A DNA stretch of 41,219 nt from DASWUD01 sp036401755 (GCA_036401755.1 DASWUD010000282.1:1-41219), one strand, 5' to 3'. Positions 9,080 to 18,139 are shown, counted from the first letter of the stretch. Made by a program: numbers and translations. Notes: a model not told the origin generated them from the letters alone.

Positions 9080-10824
9080 TTGCCCACCCCAAGGCGTGAA
9101 TCGGGGAGACAGGCAACAAAGCGCTGCGTCTGCCCGGGAGAGATCGTCAAGCCATCGGTTGTCAGGATATTGGCGAGCGCATTGACCCTGGTCGGTAGCC
9201 GCTGCCAGACCGCGCCCTCCTGACGCCATAAGCTCAACGCCGCTTCATCCTTCACCCGGCCCAACTCCTGGCGCTGCGAGTTCTCCTGGAAATACTCCAG
9301 TGTCAGGCTCCCTTGCAGCGTACCTTCCGGCGAGTTTGCGGTGACGATCCAGCTGCGCTGGATACAACTCTCCGCCGCCACCCCGGGTGGCACTGCCCGG
9401 GGGGCATGGGCAAACTCCACTTCGGCCAGAAGCTCCACGGCACGCGCCCTGTCGTCAGGCCGAAACTGCGCCAGCAGATAGCCATAGCTGTCTGCCACCA
9501 CTACCACCTCACCGCGACCGATGGCGCTTGCATGCAGGGTGGCGGGATAGGGCGGAGGGGGCGGCGCCAGCTCCGGTCGCCAGTAGGCGCGCTCGGGATC
9601 CCAGGCCGTGGAGTTGAGCAGTATCTTCTCCAGATAGGCAGTGCGCGCCACGATGTAGTGGTCGAGGGCGTCAATACTCTCCTGAAAACTTGCCTGCCTA
9701 TTGCGCAGGCGGGGATCGCGCCGCACCTCTTCCAACAGCTCGTCGTGCATGGCAGCGATCCGCTCTCTGATCGCCACGCTCTCAAAAAAGCCGAAGCCGC
9801 CGCGGTTCGCCTCCTGCTGGATCCCGAGCAGGTGGGAAAGCCTGGCCAGGAAGCGCGCCTTGAGGCGCGGATTGCGCAGCAGCTTCTCCTTCAACGGGCT
9901 ATAGGCGCCGAGCTCGGGGGGATAAAAATATTGAAAGTTGTCGTTATAGACATTGTTGGGATAGTCGAGAAACGGATCGAAGTTCCTGCCGTAGGTGAGA
10001 TCGTAGTCCCAGGGAACGACGCTCCACTTGTTCGTTGCGCGGCTACGGTAGAGAAAATAGTTTTTGTTGTAGGTGTCGCCATCGCTGGTAAGCACATTGA
10101 CGGCGAGCCAGTTGAGCACTGAATCGACATCGAAGTTCTGCTCCATGAAGCGATCGAATTGGTCGATGGGCGTGGCATCAATTCCCTCCACCAGTGTCGC
10201 GAGCGCAGAGAAATCCTCAGCCGGCGGCGTGAATTTCAACCAGCAATCTGTCAATGCGCCACCGCGTGACTTGTCGAGGTCACCACAGAAGGTGCTGTCG
10301 TTGGGATGAAAGAGCTGGCCGTCGCGCCCGAGTCCGTAGCGCTCGAACATTGCTGTTTCTATCCACTCGATGCGCAGGTAGATCCCCTGTGGCTGGCCGT
10401 TGATATAAACGCGCTCATAGCTGACATTTGGGGCGGCCATTCCCAAAGAATGAAACATCTGCCAGGTCATCCAGTTGCGTAGCAGGGTCGGGTCGGTCGC
10501 CATGGCATTCAGGGAGATACGCGAACTCCCCTGCCATTTGTCGCCTTTGCCGAGCTTGATGGAGAAGGAGCGTTTGTCCATCATGCGCGAGGAGCTGCCC
10601 AGGATTTTGATCCGCCCCTTGTGGCGCGTTTCACCATCGATGAGGGTCACCGCGAAGGAGGATTTGTCATAACGGTCCTTGCGCACCAACACTTGGGCAT
10701 CGGTGGAATCCATTTGCAGATATATCTCGCCGATGGGTACGTGCTCGGCGGCGAATAGCGAACAGCTGGCGAGCAGTAGTGCGATAACGGGAACAGTCGA
10801 GCGCAGGCGGAGGTTCAAACACAT
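9076..10824 (-). CDS. Secreted CotH-type atypical kinase
   Basis: A 582-residue exported protein. The N-terminal hydrophobic segment carries a possible lipobox (LASC, C21) or a signal peptidase I site a few residues later, so it acts outside the cytoplasm. The CotH kinase-like core includes GRIKILGSSSR (70-80), KRSFSIKL (84-91, candidate nucleotide-binding Lys), GIYLRIEWIE (147-156), SDGDTYNKNYFLY (247-259) and VPWDYDLTYG (270-279), whose acidic pair is the typical metal-binding site. CotH of Bacillus phosphorylates spore-coat proteins; relatives occur widely with unknown targets. The C-terminal third (about 430-582) is unrecognised and may bind the target. Its stop overlaps the transporter start by 4 nt, and its start is 6 nt after the barrel gene. 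Substrate unknown. Confidence 0.87.
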   Translation of the reverse strand: MCLNLRLRSTVPVIALLLASCSLFAAEHVPIGEIYLQMDSTDAQVLVRKDRYDKSSFAVTLIDGETRHKGRIKILGSSSRMMDKRSFSIKLGKGDKWQGSSRISLNAMATDPTLLRNWMTWQMFHSLGMAAPNVSYERVYINGQPQGIYLRIEWIETAMFERYGLGRDGQLFHPNDSTFCGDLDKSRGGALTDCWLKFTPPAEDFSALATLVEGIDATPIDQFDRFMEQNFDVDSVLNWLAVNVLTSDGDTYNKNYFLYRSRATNKWSVVPWDYDLTYGRNFDPFLDYPNNVYNDNFQYFYPPELGAYSPLKEKLLRNPRLKARFLARLSHLLGIQQEANRGGFGFFESVAIRERIAAMHDELLEEVRRDPRLRNRQASFQESIDALDHYIVARTAYLEKILLNSTAWDPERAYWRPELAPPPPPYPATLHASAIGRGEVVVVADSYGYLLAQFRPDDRARAVELLAEVEFAHAPRAVPPGVAAESCIQRSWIVTANSPEGTLQGSLTLEYFQENSQRQELGRVKDEAALSLWRQEGAVWQRLPTRVNALANILTTDGLTISPGQTQRFVACLPDSRLGVGK

Positions 10825-10830
10825 GGCGAA

Positions 10831-11676
10831 CTACTCCCGGAAATCGCGGCTGATGCCGACAATGAAGGTGTTGGCGTCACTGGTATTGCGCCCGATGATC
10901 ACCGAGGCACCCTCCAGCGTCAGGCTCCAGCTACGACTTATTTTGGTGGTGAAACCAAGCCGCCCAGTCAGCTTGTCGTATCCATATTGGATGGGCGGAT
11001 TGATCGAGGTATCCACCGCGGCGGCATGGCGATTGATGAGTGCATAGTCCCCCTCCAGCGCGCCAAAAAGGCGACTACGTTGCCATACCGGCAGCGTAAC
11101 TTTCCCTGAGGCGGAGAGCTGCTCCGAGGCGTCCCCTTCCCAAATATGCAGATTGCCCCCCAGCTCCAGCGCAACACCCTCCTCACCACCCCGGCGCGGT
11201 TGGCCGGCAAAGCGTCCGAAGGCCCCGAGCCGTAAACCGAAGCGATCGTTGCCGAGGCGCGCCTTGCCGCTGGTGGAATAGCCGCTGGGCAGAATGGCGG
11301 CCACCTCCCAGGTACGGCCATTGCGAAAGATGTCGAGGCGACTGCGGATGCCCAACTCCAGATCGCCCAGCCCCGAGACATCGTAGCCATCGCAATTGCG
11401 ATCGAGCAGATCCAGCGTGCCGAACGCGGTGTGGTAGTAGGAGAGACCGTATTCGTAGATTTGGGAGAGTTTCCAGTTGTTTGCCGTGCACGGCATCGAC
11501 TCGCGCTCCCAATTCTTGTTCCATAGGGTATCGGCCGTCTCATACTCAAGCCGCATGCTGTAGTAAGACTCATCCTCGGAGCGCATCCAGGTACCCGCCG
11601 TGGCCACGGTCGCCCCCAACAGGAGCACACCCGCTGCGATCCACCGCACCCGAGACCACCGCTTGTCGACTCTCAT
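10831..11676 (-). CDS. Putative small outer-membrane beta-barrel protein of the polysaccharide cluster
   Basis: A 281-residue protein with a signal peptide (about 1-28, cleavage near VATAG). Alternating polar/hydrophobic strands follow, such as GDLELGIRSRLDIF, WEVAAILPSGYS and DRFGLRLGAFGRF, typical of a porin-like barrel. The C-terminal strand is FIVGISRDFRE. It resembles MetA-pathway (phenol degradation) barrels and, from memory only, XagA of the Xanthomonas xag polysaccharide cluster. The ATG at 11676 is preferred because GGGAG lies 6 nt upstream and the ATG overlaps the previous stop as ATGA. Its position suggests glycan export or anchoring at the outer membrane. No function is proven by motif. 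Confidence 0.7.
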   Translation of the reverse strand: MRVDKRWSRVRWIAAGVLLLGATVATAGTWMRSEDESYYSMRLEYETADTLWNKNWERESMPCTANNWKLSQIYEYGLSYYHTAFGTLDLLDRNCDGYDVSGLGDLELGIRSRLDIFRNGRTWEVAAILPSGYSTSGKARLGNDRFGLRLGAFGRFAGQPRRGGEEGVALELGGNLHIWEGDASEQLSASGKVTLPVWQRSRLFGALEGDYALINRHAAAVDTSINPPIQYGYDKLTGRLGFTTKISRSWSLTLEGASVIIGRNTSDANTFIVGISRDFRE

Positions 11677-12719
11677 CTCAAACTCCCTTCGCATTCACCC
11701 AGCCAGGCGCAGCGGACCTGTCGCTCCGCCGGTTTGTTTTGTGGTGTGTAATCGTTATCGTCCATCCCGCCGGCGTGCGGATCGCTCGACCAGCACCAGA
11801 GAAACACCGCATTGATCCAGGGCTTGTCGAGCGCATCCAGCCACTGGCCGAGCGCCACACCCTGCGTGGTGGGATCGGGGCTGGCATCGCCATTGCGCAA
11901 GCGTCGCCAGTCCCATGGCGAACGCAACGCCCCCTGTGCCGAAGGGATGCCCACCTCCATCACCCACAGCGGGCGTGCCAATCCTCGGCTGGCGCGGCGC
12001 AGCTCGGTGAGCGTTTTCTCCATCTGACCGCGCATCGCCGCCGGTTCGCTGCTGTCGCCCAGCGATGGATAGAGACTCACCGCCACCGCATCGAGTGATT
12101 GCCAGGCAGGAAAGCGCAGCACCCCCTTCACCCCATGCGCGGCATAGGTGATGCGTCCGTGGTAGACCTTGCGGACACTGGCGATCACTTCATACCAGCG
12201 CCGGGAGCTCTCTACCCCCGCCAGCTCGGTACCGATCACAAAGGCATCTACTTTTTCACGCTGGGCGATGTGCGCATAGTGGAGTAACAGATCGCGATAC
12301 CGGCCAAACCAGCGCTGCTCGTCGGCATCGCCAGCAAAGCGGATATCTCCCGCCCAACCATTCTCAACCAGCACCTGCGGCTTCAGCACCACCTTCAAAT
12401 GGAGGCGGCGCGCCTCGCTGATGGCGGCAGAGAGCTGCCGGTCAGTCACCGCGTCACTAAAACCAATCTCACCACTCGCGGCGCGGTGTTGATGAAAAAA
12501 GGGCACCAGCACCACGCTGTTGGCTCCTACCTGCTGCATACGGCGCAGCGATTCGCCGGCAGTTGGATGGTCCAGTGTCACCGCAGCGGCCTGCAGAAAA
12601 TTGAAACCGCGCATCGGCACCGCGCTCGCCGGTGGGCATCCGGCAAGCAGCAGCATAGCCAGCACGACCAGCGGTGTGCCTCTAGTGGACACGGCGATAA
12701 ACGCGCCAACCATCTTCAT
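11673..12719 (-). CDS. GH113-like glycoside hydrolase lipoprotein
   Basis: A 348-residue lipoprotein (LLLAGC lipobox near residue 28) with a TIM-barrel glycosidase layout. MRGFNFLQ lies near the start of the mature protein. FVIGTELAGVE holds the likely acid/base Glu (about 165), VMEVGIPS the likely nucleophile Glu (about 255), and VFLWCW comes near the end. These match GH113 beta-mannanase-type families. It probably trims or remodels a beta-linked glycan in the periplasm. The start is uncertain: the ATG at 12719 overlaps the upstream gene by 38 nt, and a GTG at 12692 or an ATG at 12713 is possible. The stop overlaps the barrel gene start as ATGA, so the gene is embedded in the polysaccharide operon. 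Confidence 0.8.
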   Translation of the reverse strand: MKMVGAFIAVSTRGTPLVVLAMLLLAGCPPASAVPMRGFNFLQAAAVTLDHPTAGESLRRMQQVGANSVVLVPFFHQHRAASGEIGFSDAVTDRQLSAAISEARRLHLKVVLKPQVLVENGWAGDIRFAGDADEQRWFGRYRDLLLHYAHIAQREKVDAFVIGTELAGVESSRRWYEVIASVRKVYHGRITYAAHGVKGVLRFPAWQSLDAVAVSLYPSLGDSSEPAAMRGQMEKTLTELRRASRGLARPLWVMEVGIPSAQGALRSPWDWRRLRNGDASPDPTTQGVALGQWLDALDKPWINAVFLWCWSSDPHAGGMDDNDYTPQNKPAERQVRCAWLGECEGSLR

Positions 12720-14160
12720 CGTAGACTCGCTGATAACCTGACAGGCCCGACTCGTAGAGCTGCGGAAAACGCACATTGATCGCATCGCGTACTCCTGCCG
12801 GCGTATCGGGATTGGGCACAGCAATCTGGGGTATGGCGGGACGATCGCTGCGCATCGCCAAGCGGTATTCAGGGGTGAAGGGGAGCAGCAGCCCCACGGC
12901 ATCACCACGCGCGGTCACCACCTGGTGGGCGCTATGCAGATCGAGCAGCGTCGGCTCACGATGTTCGGCGAGCCAGTGCCCCAGGGCCTTGTCGCCCAGA
13001 TGGGCAGCCGGTTGCTGGTGCTGCAGCGCAGCCGTCCACGGCTGCAGATGGGAATAGTCATCGTGCAAGACGAGTAGCCAGCTACTGAATATTCCCACCC
13101 CCAACAACATGACGAGCGGCACCATACAGCGGCCGTGACACCTGATGCGGTTCAACTCTGCCATCACTCCGGCGGCGATGAGCACGCTCAGCTGCAGCGG
13201 ACTCGCCAGATAATAGGCCCAAGTGGCAAAACCGATGGCGAGCGCAGGGTGGAGCATCAACACCAGTGAGATGCGCAATTGTCGACCTTCCTTGTAGCTG
13301 CGCAACATCAGGAACAACAACACCGGATAGCCCAGCAATACGTAGCAGGCACCGAGCAGTGTCGGCAGTGCGAATTGGCCACCGAACTCTCTCAACCAGG
13401 GCAGCGTTTCGGCCTCGATGCGCGCGCCGGCAAACCCCGATGCGTAGTAGTTGATAAACGCCAGCGGTTCGCCATAAAAAATCCAGTTGAAGTAGATCCA
13501 CGAGCCGAGCGCGATCAGCAACGGCATGCCGATCATGATGTAGACACTGAACGGCGCCTCCCGCATCATCGAGGACGGCACCAACACCAGCAGCAGCGGC
13601 AGCAGCGCCAGGAACAGGAATATCGAGATCACATCGAAATAGAAAAAGGCCGCCAGTACCATGCCCAGCGCAATGAAGGAACGCATATCCTTTTCGTAGA
13701 CCATGCGCAGGCAGCTGCGATAGAGCAGGTAAAACATCAGCAGCGAGATCGCTTCACGACCACCACCGGTAGCCCCCCACAACAACGCCGGGTGCGCCGC
13801 CATCAGCACGACCAGCAACGCGCGTTGCGCAGCGCTGTAGTCACCCTGGCGCAGGTGGCGGTTCCACAGCGTCATCAAAAAGGCGACCGCCATCACTGAT
13901 ACGATGTACGGCGCGGCCGCCCCTATCCCATGGATGAAGTGTAGCGGGGCCAGGATCAGCATCGGGCCGTGAGGATGGGCAAAGCCGAGATTCTCCAGAC
14001 GCAGGGTCTTTGCATCAAAAATCGCGGCGAGCGATGCCCAGTTGACGATGGCTGCGTCATTGACGAAGTTGTTATGCAGCAGCCAGGTGGTCACTACGCC
14101 GAAGCCCAGCGTCAACGTTGCAAACAGCAGGTAGGGATGGATACGTGCCGACGGATTCAT
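12682..14160 (-). CDS. Polytopic GT-C-like membrane protein (possible lipid-linked sugar transferase)
   Basis: A 492-residue membrane protein with about ten hydrophobic helices up to residue 370 and then a soluble domain, probably periplasmic (370-492). The first loop has VNDAAIVNW (33-41) and HPHGP (62-66). This layout resembles the acidic loop-1 motif and following His/Pro motif of GT-C (PMT/ArnT-like) glycosyltransferases, which use polyprenyl-phosphate sugars. The similarity is by pattern only. The start ATG overlaps the stop of the GT2 gene as ATGA, a sign of coupled translation. A role in decorating the nascent polysaccharide outside the membrane is inferred. Confidence 0.7.
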   Translation of the reverse strand: MNPSARIHPYLLFATLTLGFGVVTTWLLHNNFVNDAAIVNWASLAAIFDAKTLRLENLGFAHPHGPMLILAPLHFIHGIGAAAPYIVSVMAVAFLMTLWNRHLRQGDYSAAQRALLVVLMAAHPALLWGATGGGREAISLLMFYLLYRSCLRMVYEKDMRSFIALGMVLAAFFYFDVISIFLFLALLPLLLVLVPSSMMREAPFSVYIMIGMPLLIALGSWIYFNWIFYGEPLAFINYYASGFAGARIEAETLPWLREFGGQFALPTLLGACYVLLGYPVLLFLMLRSYKEGRQLRISLVLMLHPALAIGFATWAYYLASPLQLSVLIAAGVMAELNRIRCHGRCMVPLVMLLGVGIFSSWLLVLHDDYSHLQPWTAALQHQQPAAHLGDKALGHWLAEHREPTLLDLHSAHQVVTARGDAVGLLLPFTPEYRLAMRSDRPAIPQIAVPNPDTPAGVRDAINVRFPQLYESGLSGYQRVYDEDGWRVYRRVH

Positions 14161-16058
14161 TTGCCGGCCACCTGACGCAGCGCCGCCTCCGACTTGGCGG
14201 ACTCCTCGTGGTTAAAGCGCGTCACGCCATGCTGCGTCTTCTCCCAATAGAAGGGGTTGTGTACCAGTTGCCACAGCGCCTTGTAGGCCGCCCACGACAT
14301 GAGCAGCCAGTAGATGGGGTTGCTGAGCGCATAGGGAATCAAGCGGTAGAGATGACGCTTGAAGACACTCAGACTGGAGAGGTAGATGAGGAAGCCATTA
14401 CCAAGCAGCAGATTGAACAGGCTGACATAGAGCACCAGTGGAGGAAAGATCAGGTCAAGGTCATGGGTGCGCGTCACCAACCAGAAACCGAACATGACAA
14501 AGAGCCACGGTGCAAGCAGTACGCTGACGATGGTACCGCCAATGAAAAACTGGAAACCCCAAAACCCCACATGGCCGAGCTTCTTGTAGAGGCGGAGTGG
14601 ACTGCGCATGTGCACCAGATAGGTCTGCATATAGCCCTTGAGCCAGCGCGAACGCTGGCGGATCCAGCTGCCGACGCGACTGGTCGCCTCTTCGTAGGTG
14701 GTGGAGTTCACCACCCCCACATGGTAGTTGCGCTGGGTGAAGCGCACCCCGAGATCGGCGTCCTCGGTGACGTTGTAGGGGTCCCACGCCTGCACATCGC
14801 GCAGTACATGCATCTTGAAGTGGTTGGAGGTGCCGCCCAGTGGAATGGGAATATTGAGGGCATCGAGCGCCGGCAGGTAGAAGTCGAACCAGAGTGAATA
14901 TTCGAGGGTGAACATGCGCGTTAGCCAGTTCTCCTCGGCGTTGAAATAGTTCAGCCGCGCCTGAATCACCGCCGTGTTGGGTGACGCCTTGCGAAACGCC
15001 ACCACCGCCTTTTTCAACTGATCTGCTTCGGGACGGTCCTCGGCATCGTAGATGGTGACATATTCGCCGCGGGCGAATTGCAGAGCGTAGTTGCAGGCCT
15101 TGGGCTTGGTGCGCGGCAATGACGGCGGCACGCGAATAATCTCGAAGATCCCTTCCAGCCCCAGCCTCTTGGCGGACGCGATGGTCTCGGCATCGTCATC
15201 CTCCAGAATCAACTTGATATCGAGTTTGGAGAGGGGGTAGTCGAGCTGGCGTAATGATTCGGTGATGATGGGCAGCACCTCGGGCTCCTTGTACATCGGC
15301 ACCAGCACCGTATAGGTAGGAAGGTCGGTGTCGCTCAACGCCGCCACCTCGTCATCGTTCACCTTCACATCGATATGTGCATCCGCGGCTACCCAGCCAA
15401 GCATGGCACGCATGCCAAAATTGACAATCAGGAATAGTGCAATGAGCAGATTGATCACGACCAGGGTGTCGACCGGCCAGAGCGTCAACGCCAGCAGCAT
15501 CACCGACAGAAGCAGATAGACTCCCGCCAGTTGCATCGTGGTGAAGACGTGATTGGCTGAATATTCCGGTTCGCGTTCAGCGAGGGCGAAACGCGCCGTG
15601 TTATTGAGATAGCTCTTGGCGTTGTGTTGCACCTGCCAGATGATGTCAAACTTGGAGGTGATGACATAATCGGTGTTATTACCGAAGCGCGCCGTGGCGA
15701 ACTCCAGCGCCTCCATGCTGGGATCGGCAATAGCGAGGATCACCTTGTCGCCCTCCTTGCGCCACGGCAACACCAGCAGTTCCGTGTAGCGGATCAGGTC
15801 ATCACTCTCCATCAGCGAGGGCTCGGGCGGCTTTTTGTGCAGATCCACAAAGGGCTTGTTGAGATGTGTAGCGAGCGTGCGGTAGAGGTCGGGGGCGCGC
15901 ACCCAGCCCTTGGCGAGGATAATGTCGCCGAGGCGCGTGCCCCAGCGACGTTGCAGTGTCAGCGCCTCGCTCAACTGTTCGTCGTTCAGCAATCCCCGGG
16001 CCACCAGCAGATCGCCAATCTTGCCTTGAACGACTTGTACCGTTGCATGCATAACCAC
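14157..16058 (-). CDS. MshEN-fused family 2 glycosyltransferase (cellulose-synthase-like)
   Basis: A 633-residue processive-type GT2. Residues 12-52 form an MshEN (T2SSE_N) motif, with two Gly/Leu-rich half-repeats beginning GKIGDLL and TRLGDII separated by a Leu-rich helix ending in Gln. MshEN domains are known to bind cyclic di-GMP. Two helices (about 173-220) precede the catalytic domain with EDDD (286-289), YDAED (337-341), TED (431-433) and QRSRW (468-472), the full D,D,D,QxxRW set. C-terminal helices lie at about 500-525, 535-562 and 582-600. No PilZ domain is present. A GTG start at 16058 is chosen because AGAGGA lies 8 nt upstream; an ATG at 16052 is the alternative. A BcsB-like gene lies directly upstream. 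E. coli NfrB also pairs GT2 with MshEN, from memory with MshEN at the C-terminus. Confidence 0.9.
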   Translation of the reverse strand: MVMHATVQVVQGKIGDLLVARGLLNDEQLSEALTLQRRWGTRLGDIILAKGWVRAPDLYRTLATHLNKPFVDLHKKPPEPSLMESDDLIRYTELLVLPWRKEGDKVILAIADPSMEALEFATARFGNNTDYVITSKFDIIWQVQHNAKSYLNNTARFALAEREPEYSANHVFTTMQLAGVYLLLSVMLLALTLWPVDTLVVINLLIALFLIVNFGMRAMLGWVAADAHIDVKVNDDEVAALSDTDLPTYTVLVPMYKEPEVLPIITESLRQLDYPLSKLDIKLILEDDDAETIASAKRLGLEGIFEIIRVPPSLPRTKPKACNYALQFARGEYVTIYDAEDRPEADQLKKAVVAFRKASPNTAVIQARLNYFNAEENWLTRMFTLEYSLWFDFYLPALDALNIPIPLGGTSNHFKMHVLRDVQAWDPYNVTEDADLGVRFTQRNYHVGVVNSTTYEEATSRVGSWIRQRSRWLKGYMQTYLVHMRSPLRLYKKLGHVGFWGFQFFIGGTIVSVLLAPWLFVMFGFWLVTRTHDLDLIFPPLVLYVSLFNLLLGNGFLIYLSSLSVFKRHLYRLIPYALSNPIYWLLMSWAAYKALWQLVHNPFYWEKTQHGVTRFNHEESAKSEAALRQVAGK

Positions 16059-16097
16059 TGCGCTAATCCTCTTTGCGTGCCATGTCGGTCGATGCGG

Positions 16098-18086
16098 TTA
16101 GGAGTTTCGGTGCTGCCGCGATTTCGCATGGAGATAGATAATCCCCAGCGTCAACACCAGCCAGGCGACGAGCAGCCAGACAAAACGCTGCGCGTGCAAC
16201 CGTTCGTACCAGCGTGGGGCTTCGGGATAGCGGGGACGCACCAGGTCTTCCTGGCGACTGTCGATAGTGAGCGCCAGATGGTCACGCTCGTAGACAGCCA
16301 CGTCGTTATCGCCAAGACGGTTGGCGTCGATCACCGGTAACGTGCCGATCTCGCCGGGATGGATCCAGAGGCCCGTGGCATCATCGATGTGAATCATCTG
16401 CAAAATGCTGCTCTGGCGCAGACGCCGATCATCGATTAGCGTCTCACCCTGGTGGGCGATCAACTCCACGCTGCCCTGATCGAAGCGCAATGCGGGGTCG
16501 ACCTCGCCGGGGGGATTCTCCGCAGCCACGATAAAGCTGCGCGCCGGTGGGGGGGGCACGCTTGTGTCAAAAAAGAGAAGCCGGTAATCGGCGGGGGGCA
16601 CCACAAACCCTGCCAGCAGTTGACCCAGCATCGGCAACCGCTGCCGCGCCTCGGCCAGCCAGGCCCGCGGCAGGTAGAGATCGAACCCTGCCCCCAATAC
16701 GCTGGGCAGCGACACGAAACCGCTCTGCGCCAGCGTCTCCGGCTGCAAGGTGAGATGGCTCTCGGGTGAGAGCTCGATCGGATAGTGCTGCCCTGGCGCG
16801 CGGCAGTCGTTCCCGCTATCGTCACGTGCCACCAGGCGCAGGTTATAAACCTCACTGCGGCGCACCTGGTCAAAGGGGATCGCCAGCGAATATTCCGAAC
16901 CATCACCGCGCAGCCGCTCGCCCTTCACCAACATGTCGTTGAGGTAGGCATAGAGGCGGAAAGTCTGCTGCGCCTCGCTACGTGGAAGCACCACCTTGAG
17001 GTGCGCGGTCTCGGGACGCATTCCCGGCGGTAAGCGCCAAGGGGTAATGGTGGCGCTCCACTGCAGTTTGTGACCGAGCAGCGCCGGTCCGGTGTAAAGG
17101 CCCAGTGCCGCCAGCGCAATGCGATTACCCCGCTCTTCATTCTGCCGGGGGGGGGCGGTGGTGATCTGGGCCGGGGCAACGAGATCTTGCCAACGCAAGG
17201 CAAACTGTTCGGCATCTGCATAGGGCGGCGTGGCGGCGATGAACTGCCGCCCCTTGAACCACACCACACCGACATTGGCGCCTTCATCGCTCCAGAGCGG
17301 CGTGTCATCGACCGACTTCCCTGCATCAGGCGCAAGGGTCGTGCGGATCTCGTGCGCCGACGCGATCACCAACTCGCCCAGCTCCGGCAGTGTAGTCAGA
17401 CGTACCTGACGGTGATGACGTTGCAGCAGAACCACCCAGTTCAATGCTGCACGAAACATGGCCTCATCAAGCGGACCGTCCGGCAGAGAGATGGTCACCT
17501 GGCCGGGCAGCGCCTGCCAGGCGTCCCGCAGCGAGAAGGCCGGTCCATCCTGATAGGTGATCAGGCGTGACTCGGGATAGATGTGGATCACGCCGCTCAC
17601 CGGCTGACCATCGACACAGCGTCCATAGGAGGTGGGAACATTGCCGAGTACCGTCACCTTGAGCCGGCCACCCGCAAGCAGCGCCACGGGAGGGATCGGG
17701 ATCTGCAACTCCCGCGGAGTGTCGTCTGGTATTAATGACAATTCGGCCAAGGGCCGGTCATTGATGGCAATCCGCAGGGTGGCTCGCGGGTCGAGCAGGG
17801 GCGAAGCGCGGTAGACGAGGTGCAACGCGGCCGAATCGATCCGGGTATCATGCGGCAGGGGAATGACCATGATCCGAGCATCGGGCAGCGAGCTGTCGTC
17901 AAAGGAAAATCCGCTGGGATATCCCAGCTCCGCTACCGTAGTGACCAGAGGGACCTTGCGCGTGGTGCCAGACGACACCCCCTCATCCACCGCTACCGCG
18001 CGCGCCGTACCAATAACGGCAAGATACGCCAGCAAGAGTGCCGGCAATCTCATCAGACATAATGGGGTACTCACTGCGTTGGCCAT
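16098..18086 (-). CDS. BcsB-like periplasmic cellulose-synthase partner
   Basis: A 662-residue protein with an N-terminal signal sequence, a long periplasmic region with two BcsB-type (carbohydrate-binding plus flavodoxin-like) halves, and a single C-terminal helix (about 634-654) anchoring it in the inner membrane. Blocks such as YGRCVDG and IHIYPES are typical of PF03170. BcsB guides the nascent glucan out of BcsA, so this protein probably does so for the MshEN-GT2, whose gene starts 39 nt downstream. It is the first gene of the operon. The ATG at 18086 has its AGGA too close, and an internal ATG 11 codons later (MRLPALLLAY) may be the true start. The sugar exported is unknown and need not be cellulose. 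Confidence 0.85.
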   Translation of the reverse strand: MANAVSTPLCLMRLPALLLAYLAVIGTARAVAVDEGVSSGTTRKVPLVTTVAELGYPSGFSFDDSSLPDARIMVIPLPHDTRIDSAALHLVYRASPLLDPRATLRIAINDRPLAELSLIPDDTPRELQIPIPPVALLAGGRLKVTVLGNVPTSYGRCVDGQPVSGVIHIYPESRLITYQDGPAFSLRDAWQALPGQVTISLPDGPLDEAMFRAALNWVVLLQRHHRQVRLTTLPELGELVIASAHEIRTTLAPDAGKSVDDTPLWSDEGANVGVVWFKGRQFIAATPPYADAEQFALRWQDLVAPAQITTAPPRQNEERGNRIALAALGLYTGPALLGHKLQWSATITPWRLPPGMRPETAHLKVVLPRSEAQQTFRLYAYLNDMLVKGERLRGDGSEYSLAIPFDQVRRSEVYNLRLVARDDSGNDCRAPGQHYPIELSPESHLTLQPETLAQSGFVSLPSVLGAGFDLYLPRAWLAEARQRLPMLGQLLAGFVVPPADYRLLFFDTSVPPPPARSFIVAAENPPGEVDPALRFDQGSVELIAHQGETLIDDRRLRQSSILQMIHIDDATGLWIHPGEIGTLPVIDANRLGDNDVAVYERDHLALTIDSRQEDLVRPRYPEAPRWYERLHAQRFVWLLVAWLVLTLGIIYLHAKSRQHRNS

Positions 18087-18139
18087 TGTCCTGACTTTGT
18101 TGTGTCATCCGGTTGTTATTAACTGATTGAATAATCCAT

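Noticed and set aside
9080..9229. N-terminal extension of the nucleotide-exchanger gene by 50 codons
   Set aside because: It would overlap the CotH coding region and adds a polar, non-family sequence; the ATGA start at 9079 fits the operon pattern and the family N-terminus.
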